Positions 1 through 12,000 of a stretch of 64,000 bases of DNA are shown in pieces (position 1 is the first letter of the stretch; each line of letters starts with the position of its first letter). Position numbers and translations under genes: made by a program. Source of the stretch: Leuctra nigra. Its lineage: Eukaryota; Arthropoda; Insecta; Plecoptera; Leuctridae. Below the pieces are notes generated by a model. It had not been told where the DNA came from. It saw nothing but the letters and a program-made list of their open reading frames with translations, and made no database searches. Where the stretch lies: NCBI GenBank assembly GCA_934045905.1, contig OW203761.1:31546964-31610963 (forward strand). The letters are read 5' to 3'.

Positions 1-60
1 AAATTTCAAACAGAGAGCAAAACTAGTGCAGCCCAGTGCAGCCAGTGGAAAAACGCCATT
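1..60. repeat. End fragment of a terminal-inverted-repeat element
   Basis: The first 60 bases (CAGAGAGC, then GTGCAGCCCAGTGCAGCCAGTGG) are the reverse complement of 7590-7650 and also match 8010-8040. This is therefore one end of the same MITE-like family that is complete at 7590-8040. It lies in an FBXO21 intron just upstream of the exon that starts at 140. No coding potential is seen. Confidence 0.75.
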
Positions 61-139
61 AGAATAGGTACCTTCCCTGCTTGATATTGGAATGTTATAT
101 TAGAAAAGCTGACAATTTTTTGATCTAATTCAATTTCAG

Positions 140-3100
140 TACGTCCAATCTCACGGAGAAATTCTATGCTGAGAAAGTAATTCGCTATATAAGACAGTTG
201 CATCTCACCAAAGAATGGCACAAATTTTTGGCATTACCATCTGATGAACAAATTCTGGAGAAGGGAGCTGTTTTGGTAGCACAGTGGTGCCAACCATTGC
301 AAGAAGTCAGCATCAGAAGTGTAGCTTCAGACCTTAATGACATTGCAAACGAAGTCAAGAGTGTTGTGTATAACAACAATGCAAATCATCCTCTTTTCAA
401 TGCTCGTCCAGAAAAACTGCATGAGTGGCGAAACAAGAGCATCAGCGACAACCAATGGCGCCCTTCCGAATCACGCCAAATTCTCTCGGCGTTATGTGAC
501 GTCCTTTTCACACAAATGGGATTTCATGCTGACAGTGAGATGTACTATGCAGCTGAGAATTCATTCATCAACATGGTTCTCAGCCGCCGACAAGGTATTC
601 CCATTACACTGAGCATCGTGTTTGAAAGCGTAGCTCGACGATTAGGTGTGCGCTGTGAGCCAGTCAGTTTTCCCTCGCACTTCTTGCTGCGCTGGAGGGA
701 GAAATACCAGTAAGTTGACTTCAAGATGATGATGAATAATTTATTTGTTTGTGCCTGGCTTCAATAATATTGTTCTTCCAGCTTGGATTCTGAGTCTGAT
801 GAACCAAGCCCATACTTCTACATTGACGTGTTTAACAAAGGACAATTCTTGACCAAACGAAGTTGTCCCCGCTTTTCTTCAGAAGGTCAATGCCCTATGA
901 AAGGCATGAGTATGCAGCCAGCTACAGCTGTTCAGGTAAATAATTATGCATTAACATGATCTCTGTGATAGCTCTGTTTGATGTAGAGGTACCTATAGTT
1001 ACCCTGAAATTGACCCATTAAAACGACTCATAAATATTGCTGTACATATCCATTTCTGGCATGTATGATGTAGTAACAGTGGAAGTAGGTATATTATGTT
1101 TTTGTCATGCAGGTCCTGAATGTCTCCTTGGTCCTGATTCTAAAACTATTTTCGATTGCTGGCGGAATAGTAATTTAATTTGTATAAAGCTTATGGCAGA
1201 ATCTTATTGCTAGCGGATTTGCTACCTACTGCTTTTCAGTTATATAGAATTGCAACCCTGACCTTTCCCCAACACTGAATGAATGACATTAGAACAGGCT
1301 TTAACTCGACAGACCAATTCTAATCAAGTTTGCTGTCGGTGCGGACTACTTGTGATTCCCTGTTGTCTGTTATTGATCTAATTTCTGTCTGAAGACTCTG
1401 GATTTTTGTCTAGGGTGACAACTAAATAGGTACCTACCTTCTAATTCACTTTTCTACTTATTGGCATATTATTAATAAGCAACTTACAATTACCCCCCCC
1501 CCCCCCCCCCCCTCTAGTGGTTCAAACTAGACATTAGGAACATCCCCTGACCCAAATACCTGCACATCCTTCATTTTGAATCATTCATTTGGAAATAAAG
1601 TTTGTACAATATGTAGGCTACCTACTTAGTTGTAAATTGTCCAGTCATACGTTTTTTGTTGATTTTTTTGTTTTTCTATTTTTCCGGTAATGTTACCATT
1701 TGGCATTTTTAAATTCCAGTTCCTAATTACATTTCTAATCTCTGTCTAATTATTTCTCTTTTTTGTCCTTCCAGGTGATTGAACGGATGGCTAACAACTT
1801 AGAAGTAGCAGGGCGGCAACGAACACACATGAATGGTCGTGGCGCCCGTTTGCGCTCTGCTCTGGAGCTGCTTTCACTTGTCAATCCAATCGACATGAAC
1901 TGCATCCTCAACCTGTCCCGATTCTACATGCTCTACAACATGGATCTTACTGACCTCATGACTTCACTCACCAATTTGACAAACGTATGTGTATTACACT
2001 ATACCTTTAGGCTTTAGTATAGGTTGTTATACCTTCATTTGAAATATGTAGGTCTTAATTTTTAAGCAGGTAGTTACTTCCAGCAAAAGCACTTGCATAA
2101 TATAATAACAATGCTTAAAAAAAATAAGTAGTGACTTGTATGAGACTGAATTAGATAAATAAATAATAATAAGGTAATAAATAAAATAACTAGTAATCCC
2201 CAAGAATATTGAGCGTTAATTCTTTAGGGAAATCTCTACTATTGGCTAAATCAAGAGAATGTAGATGATAGGCAAGCTGTTCAGTAATGGCCACTCAAAG
2301 AGGGATTGTCAATATTTATCATTCAATCCATTATCCAAATCAATTTCCTCTTTCAACGATGTCCGGCTGGGAGTGGAGATAGCTACGCCATCTTCCAGAG
2401 CTCTTTCCTGGGATGCCGAAGCCAGTTAGCCATTTGGCTTCCTCCCCGTTGTCTTCTTCTTCCTCCACCAATTCCTTCATCTTTCTCTGTCTTCCCACCA
2501 TTTCTCTCTTCTCACTCTCTTCCAAACTTTGCTTTTCTCCGCAACATCATCTTCAATCCAATTTGACATTCTTCTCTAAGAAATATCTCTTCTCCTTTTT
2601 ATTAAATTTATTATCATTTATTTATTCATTCAACCAGCTACTGTTGGAACAAACTACACAACAGTACTATTGCAATAATATTCCAGTATTGCAGAGTTTT
2701 GATTTATTTTTTCGTGTTTTGTAGTTGAGCGAGCGAAGCGAGCGTCTCCTTTTGACTCTTTTGACACGGACCTCTGTTTTTTTTTGTTTTTTTTTGTGTA
2801 TATTTTTGGCTGTTATCTGGAGCAATAGAAGTCGCACCGTTTTACCGATCGATCTGAAATTTTGCACACATGTAGAGACAACCTTTTCTGTTTGCTGACC
2901 CTAATTTTTTTTTGAAATCCATTGATTGGTTAAAATTTAAATAAACATCTCCTGATAGGCTGAAAAATGAAAATGGACTTCGACAAATGTGATCAACCTC
3001 ATATTTTGCATGGTCATTAAGACCAACATTTTCTCTTATTTTACAAATTTTCAGCCAAATCCTCCCATTGGTTAAAATTTAAAAAAATATTTCATGTGCT

Positions 3101-6100
3101 TTTTGAAATTTAAACCAGAACCGTTTGACCGATCAACTTAAAAATTTGCATGGTCATCGGGTCCAACATTATCTGTATTTTTGACAATTTTCAGACTAAA
3201 CTGTGTTTAAATTCAAAAGTTATTGACAGTTAACGGATATTTTGCGTGTTGGCTGTCATATTTCTCGAATTTCACATTTCACGGCATCTTCGAATCTTCA
3301 CTTCAAGGTTGTTAGAGCAGAAACTTTCAAACGTATATTACGAAACTGATATGACATTTTTTGAACGAGATCCTGTGATTTTTGGAAATTAACAAGGAAT
3401 CATTCAATTATAAAGGTTCAATCGATCAACTTAAAACTTTGCGTGGTTATTGGGACCAATATTTTGAGAATTGTTGGAGATTTTCATACAAGTATGTGGC
3501 GAAATTCAAGAATTATTGGCTTTTAAGGACATTTTCGATAAACAGAATTTCGGTTCGAGGTGTTGCGCGTATCCGTGCTCGCTCATCAACGCGTTACTCA
3601 GAGCGTTTTCCTAGTAGGTAGTACTGGAGTCTGTTCCAAGAGAAGCTGTTTTTTTCTTATTAAGAGGGCTTGGTAGTGAGCGTGGCCTTGACGAGTTTTT
3701 CAATCGATTTTTATCAATATCTTTTTCCAGTGTAATTGTTAACAAAATAGGGCTATGGACGTGAATTCAGAACAGTTCAATGAAAATAATTTCATAGCTT
3801 GGAATAAGCTATTAGTTTTAATGTGTCCAACAGGTGTTTAGAACCCGAAGTTTACTAAATTTTCGGGTTCTAAACACCTGTTGGACAAAATAAAACTAAT
3901 AACTTATAAATTCCAAACGATGAAATTATTTTCATTGAACTGTTCTGAATTCACGTCTATAGCCCTATTTTGTTAACAATTACACTGGAAAAAGATATTG
4001 ATTAAAATCGATTAAAAAACTCTTCAAGGTCAAACTCACTACCCAGCCGTCTTAATCATTATAATCAGTACATTATCATCTTCGTTTATTAAAAAAAAAT
4101 CTTATTTTTTTACTATGTTTTAAAGTGTGATGTAATATGCCTAGTAGCCCCTTTTGTTCCAGGAAATACCTCTGCGCAGCCGAGAGCAAGCTAACAACAT
4201 TATGCAAATGCTTCTAGTCTATGAGACCCATCATAATACAGATTCTTCCACCACCCCTTCAGAGGTAATTGTGTTATTTATTCAATGCTGGTTATCCAAT
4301 GCTCTGTTAATTATATCGAAAATTAAATCAAATAAATCGTATGGTCTTGACATAATACGTAAAAGAAACGACCTTGCGCCCATTGGCGACTCAATGTTAG
4401 AGATTTACATTAGGTATCTTGAAGTATCTGTGTGAGCAAACTAAGTGCAAAGCAGGATTAAGCTTATTATGAAGTAACAAACAAAACATCCTCTTCCTAA
4501 CCATATTTTATTCAAAGTTATAGCATTTATATACCTACCTGCAATTATCAAAATCTCTAAATAATATGGTACAGTTTTATTTTACCAACTGATACCTACT
4601 TTAGGTGAAACTGTAAATGTCGCATTCTGTTATGAATCATGCATACTTTGCAAACTATTGACCCCTTCTCAGCATTCGTTCATCCCTCTGGGTGACCAGG
4701 TTGAATGAAAGTCAACACAGATGAATTTACGATTCGAATTTTTTAAAGGTTTAAACACATTTTATCAACGTCAATGACCTAATGTTTGCATATTAAATGT
4801 ACACCCACCTCCAAGTGTTCCTACCGGTTTATAGATTGTGCTCTTATGAGAAACACAGTACGAACACTTGGAGGTGAGTGTACACCTTAATGGATTGAAA
4901 AAAAGCTCATGAAGCTATTCTTTTCGAACATATTATTCAAACTAAACACTGTAATGCGGGGCAAGGATTTTGGGGCATGACCCCTCCGCCTTATTGGAGT
5001 GAAAAGTGACTATACTTGATTATCTAATTTGGAAATGTGTGCATTACCCACTATGTTGTTAACATTCACCTAATGATGTTCCCCTATGGTACAGTAATAT
5101 GGTGCCTTGGATGTTGCAAATCATATTTATCCGATATTTGCAGATTGTGCCAAAACTTCGGTCGGATGTCTGTGGGTCATACAACATTCAGTATGCTGTG
5201 GGGATGATAATGCGTCACCGGCAGTACTCGTATAACTGCGTCATCTTTGGTTGGGACTCGATGTGTGCAGAATCAGCCGACTGGATTATTCAACAGGGCG
5301 CCGAGGCCGATTACCAAGAAGGTCGTCCATTCTACAATGTTCTGGTTCAAGATGGATCCACCAGATATGCTGCTGAAGGTAAAATAATGTCAAATTACCT
5401 TCATAAAGTGCCGTTCCGCGCTCCGTCACCTGTCCGACGAAAACGGCAGAATGCGAGAATGTGACCCATCTCGACCAATCAGAGCCATCCCCAAAAGTCT
5501 TGGACAGCGACCGAACGTGCGACAAAAATGTTGTATCAACCCCAACTTTCTCCGTTTGGTGTCCATCCGAAGTTTTGCGTCATGGTGGGAAAAAGCAGCT
5601 TCAACTCTTTACCGCTAGGTGTGTTGTATTATGTTTGTGGATTTTCTAACACGAAATATTATTATCATTTATTAACATTTTATCACATGAAATAGGTATA
5701 CATATAATAATTGTCAATTGACAATAACGGCAAATTATATTATTATTCTTGAGGGTCCATTAATCTACAGTCAAAATAATAGTGCCTAGGCAAGGTCAGC
5801 TTATAGTAAAGAATCCTCACAGTAGCATTAAATGTTTTGTTGTTTAAAACGAGATTGAGGAACAAATCCACGCAAAAATCGCAATTTAATATCTAATTAA
5901 ACAAAATCACGATTGTTCCAAGTAAAACTGAGTTTTTAAAATGGCCTGCATGGTGTCAAAAACTGCAGGTAGATGGCAGATGAATGTCTCTTGCAATGTC
6001 AAAACCTCCGCAAATGTTGAAGTCATGGAAATGCCCTGTGAATGCAATGCAGCAAGACAGACGGTGACGGATCATGGAAAGGCAGCTTTATTCTATTTAT

Positions 6101-6886
6101 TATTTTTTTTATATTTGAAAATTGGTATTTGATTTCACACAAATTTTAGATTTTAATGTGTGATTTTAATACACACAATTACAGCTGTTGTAATTCATTA
6201 TAGATATTTTTAGAGATCCGATTATATGGTGATCGCGAAATTTCCGAAGTGTTGTAAATGACTCATATTTCTAAATATATCTGCGTTTCCATTATGTTTC
6301 TGGCCCAAAAACACTGGAATCTAATCACGACAAAACGTGAAATTTACCCATCGCTTTGCTCAACACCACCAAACTGACTAAATCGCGGAAAATACCACGA
6401 AATAGTAAGAAATTAAATATATTTCATGTTATTTTGTAAATTTCGCAAACTTTGCTTTTTGAGCGAGCGAAGCGAGCTTCTCCTTAAATCAATATTGCTC
6501 TAGACTCGCTGCTCTTTCCTAGCTTTCATGCAAAAAGGCTGAAATAAATGTCTTATTCCTAGGTATAAATATTCTTTTTTTACCGCTATATAATAGTTAC
6601 ATAATTATTATTGCTCTAGACTCGCTTGCTATCAGAACTTTTGTTGTCCATTTTTTCCATCTTTTATGCAAATAATATTTTTTACTAATAAAATTGACAA
6701 TTGTGATTAATTTCAGATAATCTTGAGCCGAGTCCTTCACCTCGTTCAATATCGGACCATCTGGAGGTAGGTCGTTACTTTCAAAGATTTTGTGGTACAC
6801 ACTACGAACCAAATGCTGAGAAGGCTGCGGAATATCCTGAAGACGAGGGAGTGCGAAACAGGTTATTAGCAAAGTTTTATCAGTGA
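140..6886 (+). CDS. FBXO21: F-box only protein 21 homologue, 3' part of gene (partial)
   Basis: Six exons are visible: 140-709, 782-935, 1775-1984, 4163-4264, 5144-5378 and 6717-6886 (stop TGA). All have AG/GT borders and matching phases, and they give the C-terminal 479 residues. FBXO21 is the substrate receptor of an SCF (SKP1-CUL1) ubiquitin ligase. The sequence first shows the SirB1/transglutaminase-like core (QGIPITLS, then RLGV.CEPVSFPSHFLLRW). A helical middle region follows (exons 3-4). Last comes a YccV/HspQ-type domain (YAVGMIMRHRQYSYNCVIFGWD, broken as VGMIMRH and NCVIFGWD, then FYNVLVQDGSTRYAAE), ending in GRYFQRFCGTHY.PNAE as in animal FBXO21. The N-terminal F-box is absent because the first exons lie left of base 1; human FBXO21 is about 630 aa. 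The 2.2-kb intron 1985-4162 is full of repeats. It converges tail-to-tail with tektin-1. Confidence 0.94.
1985..4162. repeat. FBXO21 intron filled with degenerate repeats and a LINE-like scrap
   Basis: From 2360 to 2600 there is a CT-rich stretch whose minus strand reads as a Glu-rich tail (KELVEEEEDNGEEAKW). It resembles the 3' tail of the LINE copies at 48.6 and 60.5 kb but is a different family. From about 2830 to 3480 one sentence-like unit recurs four times in diverged form (near 2838, 2990, 3120 and 3420): a GATCGATC/GATCAACTT start, then TTTGCATGGTCATTGGGACC. At 2727 the phrase GAGCGAGCGAAGCGAGCG occurs, and it returns at 6461. Nothing gene-like was found. Confidence 0.6.
3660..4050. 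repeat. Long hairpin (foldback) element
   Basis: A left arm of about 180 bp (from CTTGGTAGTGAGCGTGG to ACACCTGTTGGAC's partner at 3840) is followed, after a 12-base loop (about 3849-3860), by its near-complete reverse complement running to GGTCAAACTCACTACC near 4043. The arms differ at scattered sites and small gaps. No transposase is encoded, so it is a non-autonomous foldback/MITE type in an FBXO21 intron. Confidence 0.85.
4794..4886. repeat. Short inverted-repeat element
   Basis: Left end TGTACACCCACCTCCAAGTG and right end CACTTGGAGGTGAGTGTACA form a terminal inverted repeat of about 25 bp around a core of roughly 45 bp. It is a miniature element in the FBXO21 intron 4265-5143. Confidence 0.65.
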
Positions 6887-7589
6887 CCCAGCGTCAATGA
6901 AGATGCCTATGTTTACTTTTTTGAATCTGTAGGTAATATGATACATTTGTGCTATGTATGCGCATTAATATTTGCAGTTACTATACTGTTCAAATAATTT
7001 TTCTGGCAATGTATTAAAGACTATTTTGTCTTCATTCATTATCTAGGAATGATAATAATGAATGTAATGCCTCACTCTTTATATTTATTTTGTATATAAC
7101 AAAAGGAATCATTTTACATAAATTTTAATTCATCTGTCCTGTCTTTGTTCTATGCTCTACCAAACATTCTTGTCAATTGTAATTTTTTTGGACTGTGTCA
7201 ACTGCAATTTTTCATCTATATCAATGTTATGTAATAATAATATATAATCATAATCCAATTGATAACTAATGTATTAATTTACTATAATAGCATTCATACC
7301 TATGGCTACAATACGAAAATCCAATTCTATTTTTACCATTCGGAGTTTTTTAAGAAAGCCCTTGCCTGCTCGATGCGATGCAGACCATCATCACGCGATG
7401 ATGTGACCATCATCACGCGATGGTCGTTTGTTTGTTTTCGATCTGCCTGCTCGTGGTTATTCGGCTGCCATCGAGCAGGGTCGGTTTAGAGCAATCGAGC
7501 ATGATCGAGCAGATATTTATACTCGGACTTTTCGGCCCAATAATAATTTTAAAAAATCCAAAAAAACATACATTTCCAAAAATCACTTA

Positions 7590-8040
7590 TGACGTTTTCC
7601 ACTGGCTGCACTGGACTGCACTATTTTTTCTCTCTGTTTGAAATTTGCATCGAATTTTGAATGGTGACGTCATATCAGTGCAACCCTGGAGGCCAAGTCT
7701 TGAAACTTACGCTTTCAGGACGCAAACGCTTTCGGACGTCATAAAGTCCCATTTACTGTAAGAATGATGACCTTGAAATCTTCCTTTAACTGTTTAGCTT
7801 AATTTTGAATAAGGTTTTATGACTGTATAATATATGTAATAATAAATATAATGTTAATAAATTGTTTACAGTAGATTGCTGGATGACAATCAAATAAGTG
7901 GCTTGACTTTATGTTTCAATGTCGATCACTCTTACAGTAAATGGGACTTTACGACGTCCGAGAGCGTTTGCGTCCTGAAGGCGTAAGTTTCAAGACTTGG
8001 CCTCCTGGTGCAGCTCAGTGCAGCCAGTGGAAAATGCCAT
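7590..8040. mobile_element. MITE with long terminal inverted repeats
   Basis: The ends CCACTGGCTGCACTG and CAGTGCAGCCAGTGG are inverted copies. Inside, GGCCAAGTCTTGAAACTTAC (7692) pairs with its reverse complement ending at 8002, and the pairing continues through TTACGACGTCC to CATTTACTGTAAG. The arms are about 110-130 bp around an AT-rich centre of about 180 bp, with no ORF. A second partial copy starts the window (1-60). Confidence 0.85.
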
Positions 8041-8584
8041 TAAAAAAACATTTTATCCCATTTTTTAAAACCCATTTTTTGTACTTATTATAAGAAATGA
8101 TTTAATACGTCTGTTCGTTTACCCTGCCAAATGGGCCACGGCAACCTTTTGTAGTCTGTGGTAAAGCCAAAAGTGGGTGGAGTTACCATAAACAAACAGT
8201 CAAGAATATTCAGACAAAAGGAATACATTTGTGGTTGACCAGTAAGGTTAATAAAATAGGAAGCGATATAACTGCAAATAAATATTTTATCCTATAAACA
8301 AAATTCTTAGTCTCGATTATTCACTGTCATAGTCTGAAAGTTCTGTTCTGCATTACATTACCACACATCATCAGGATCATGTTTAGAACAAAAGTGGCAG
8401 GTTTTGGCTACATAAACCTACCACAAATGTTAAATCGAAAAGGCTGTGTGCTTTTGAAGACCGTATTATTTGAAGGTAAAGGGGTGCAGCACAAACGATC
8501 AAATTTACGGTACAAACAAAGTACAATCTACATATAAAACAACATTCCGAATTTCAGAAGTTCAGAAGTTGTGTGCTACTAAGA

Positions 8585-8757
8585 CGCAGTACACACGATG
8601 CATTTGATCGAATTGGATGTGTTGGTTTTTATGGTAAATTGTTCGAGGCCACACATGCGCGATGTGTATGAGCGTGAAATAACATTATAGAGATGGGTTC
8701 TATATTCCAAGATCACATCCAATGTTTGAGTTGGATGTGTCATGTGTACTGGGCTTA
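8585..8757. mobile_element. MITE with CAGTACACA-type ends
   Basis: Left end GCAGTACACACGATGCAT and right end ATGTGTCATGTGTACTGGGC are imperfect inverted copies, and GAATTGGATGTG recurs near both ends. It is followed at 8762-8878 by another small element with GTTGGCACACC / GGTGTGCCAAC ends. No coding content. Confidence 0.6.
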
Positions 8758-8761
8758 AGTT

Positions 8762-8878
8762 GTTGGCACACCTACTCCCACCCTTCTAAAAAAGGGGTAG
8801 GGAGGGCAGCAGAATTGTTTTTCTTGACAGCACAATCCGACATAAAGCAAACATACAGGGAAGGCGGGTGTGCCAACC
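8762..8878. mobile_element. Small MITE with GTTGGCACACC ends
   Basis: GTTGGCACACCTACTCCC at the left and GGCGGGTGTGCCAAC at the right form terminal inverted repeats around a core of about 85 bp. Non-coding. Confidence 0.6.
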
Positions 8879-9082
8879 TACCAACGTCATGAACCGCAAT
8901 CCTCCACTCTCTTCTTATCTAAAAGTAATTTTTAAATGCACACACACTACGTAATATCCTGTATTGAGGAATATTTTCATTGCTAACCAGTAATGAAAAG
9001 GTGAAAAGGCAGTGAAAAAACACTCAATCTGGTGTAAACAAACAAGCTACTAGTGAAATATGGTTGTTGGATCAATTTGTAT

Positions 9083-12000
9083 TTAGTATGCATGGTAATC
9101 CATGCTTTCGCGTAAAGTCATGCAGTCAACTTCATCTATCTTCAGAGTATTTGTCTTGATGTTAATATCTTCTTCAATTTGAATCTGTGTTTTAAGTAAA
9201 TAGCGGAGCGAAGCCTGGGACTGTAAAGCGATTAAAATAGTTGAGGAAACTGATCTGTTGTGATGTTTCTGTAAATGTTTTATAATAATGTGATGTAATG
9301 TAAGTAACTGTACCTCTGCTAGCATTGTCTGCAATGCGGTGACATTGTTTCGTAGCTCTACAACTTCGTTCACGAGCCTAGTTTCAACTTCATCCCTGTA
9401 TAGAATAGAATGGGAATTATATTGGCATTATTTCTAAAGAGGACAAGTAATGGGTTTTACATTGAAACATACCTGCACAGTTCTACACCGGGTCTCTGAG
9501 CTCTGTTGCCAAGGCGGGTATGAGCAAGAGCCATGAATCCTTCCTTTTCTGCTATGGACTTCTCCAGACGAGTAATATTACGCATCATCTCGTTTGCGTT
9601 TCGAACAGTCTATGAGAAAACACAACACTACATATTTCCAGAGTTTGTAGGTAAACACATTTTAATAGAATATTGGGTATGTACGTATAGTCAAGGAAAT
9701 CAGATGGTTAAACTCTTTCTCTCTCTGCTTCATATAAAAACATGTTTATGTTATGGGTCAGAGAGAGGCAGAGTATGAACCATCTAATTTCCCTGACTGT
9801 ACCCATTACCTACATATTAATATTGTATTATCATCTTCTATGTAAGAAATAGAGTAAAGTGTTAACGTTATACCCACATACCTCGTGATGTTCATTCTCC
9901 AGTCTAATTTTTGCTTCCCGAATTTCTGCAATACGTACTCTGAAGGCATTGTTGGTGGCATGGTATTGACTCCACAAGTCTTCGATCACTTGTTTCAGCA
10001 AAGTATCAATATAGGATCGAAGGGGGCGTGCATTGTTGATTTCTTTAGCGGCCCGTAAAATATTCTTATATGAAAAATCGAGCCATTCCTCAGCAGTAAC
10101 ATTCCTATAAGAATCGAAAATACCTACTGATCTTCGATGTTCTATAAGACTATAGCATCTCAATTTTTAAGAATCTACTAATTAAAAATTATTAGGGCTG
10201 TGCGAGTTTGATATTTTAAGGTCGAGTCGAGTTCGAGTCGAGTCAGTGAGATGAATCGAGTTTTTCGAGTCGAGTTCGAGTCATGTTCAGCAAATGTTCA
10301 CCTATGTACTATTAGGTCATAAAATTATTATTCGACCATCACAAAATGAATAGAAATATTTACATTAATCATACATCATCTATACATTGTAGGGCTGCTA
10401 ATTCATGTAATTTCGTATAATATGATAAGAGTATGTAGGTAAATAATTTTGATTCTCATACTACTGGGGTTTGAAGTGCTGCTAGTTGCTACTAGAAATT
10501 AGTAGCTTGGAATGACAAGTAAAGATCTAAGCTTTAACAGCTACTGTATTTTGGGGGAAAAAATCCATGCAATCTGCAACTAGAAATACTACTAGGTACT
10601 AGGCACTACATAGAATGTAAAGGCCAAAGACCCTAGAACTTCCTTAGGCCAAAATTCTGGGTTTTTGCATTCCTAGAAGTATTGTCAGAAGCACTTAGAC
10701 GAGTTATGTCACTTATCAGCAGGAATATCATATTTTACAAATCTCAACAATTTCATCCAACAATGCGTCATTATTATTTCATTGTGTGACATTTTAACAG
10801 AAATTCATGTGTTCTTGTGAGTTGAGGAGTGTATTATTGATGGAAGAAGTATGTAGGGGTCTGTTAAGGATGTAGGCAAAATAGATATTGTCTTAAAAAA
10901 AAAAAAAAAAAATTTTTTTTTTTTTTTTTGAAAACTCGAAAAAGTCGAGTTTAACCCTTTTTGACTCGATTCACCCCCCAAACTCGACTCGAACTCGAAA
11001 TTTCGAGTACTCGCACACCCCTAAAAATTATGTATTGTTCAATTCAGTAAATTGAATAGGTAGGTATGAGTAGGTTCTCAAAATAATTAATAATGTTATA
11101 TTACCCAGCATCAAGTGGAGCGACTCCGTGATAGAGACTAAGATTCAGGCTTGTTTCTTTTAAAGCAAGACAGTGTTTATCAATCTTGAGAACATTTGTC
11201 TTGTCTTCATTATCTCGGTCAAGAAAATACTTAGTAGACCTCAACAGTCGAATCTGCTCATTGCATTGCTCTAGAGTGCGTTTCAACAACGTTTGTGAGC
11301 CTTCAATGCACTGCACCTCCTTAAGTAGTTCTCGTTCTACATCGTCGTGCGCAAGGTCAATCCCAAGACGGCCCTCCCTAATGATTGAAATAAGCAAATT
11401 TAGGAAAAAATTGTGAATTTTGATAAATGTTTATTTTTGGTTCAAGATCTAGCTACACTCGGCACAACAAAAATTGATCGGTGAACAAATTTGAATGACT
11501 GTTGGTCATGTTCCATAACTACCAATCAAAGCTACCAATCAAGGAGATCGCTTGGTCTGACTTCTTATGTTGCTATCTACCATATTTCAGTCAATCAGAT
11601 TTATTGAACAATCAATTTTTGCCAAGTGTACCTATAGTAGATAAAGTAATTTATTTTTTCATTTTCATAAATTTTTTTTTTTTTATATATATATAAATAG
11701 GTAGGTACCTACATATTTTTCTTTTTCTAATAAAATATTAAGAAAGTAAGAAATTAATACCTATAATTAAAAAAGTAAAAAAGTGTAGGTACATTCTAAA
11801 ATTGATTGTTCTATATTATGTATCAAATCAACATAAAATTTTCAAAACATTTTTAGGATGATTGTATGTTTGAGGATAATTGGGAGATGAAATGAATAGA
11901 GGGGAAGGTTGTAATATGAGGAAATAGTCGTGGCCTTAATGCCTACCCGGCATTTGCTCTTGACTGAGAGAATCAGTGAAAGAAGATGTGGAAATTGATC

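Larger units (their letters stand above)
6887..9082. other. Convergent intergenic region between FBXO21 and tektin-1
   Basis: This spacer between two 3' ends holds the FBXO21 3' UTR (an ATTAAA at 7013 is a possible poly(A) signal) and at least three miniature inverted-repeat elements (7590-8040, 8585-8757, 8762-8878). At 7375-7510 a short repeated ATCATCACGCGATG / ATCGAGCA pattern occurs. No protein-coding gene is supported. Confidence 0.6.
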
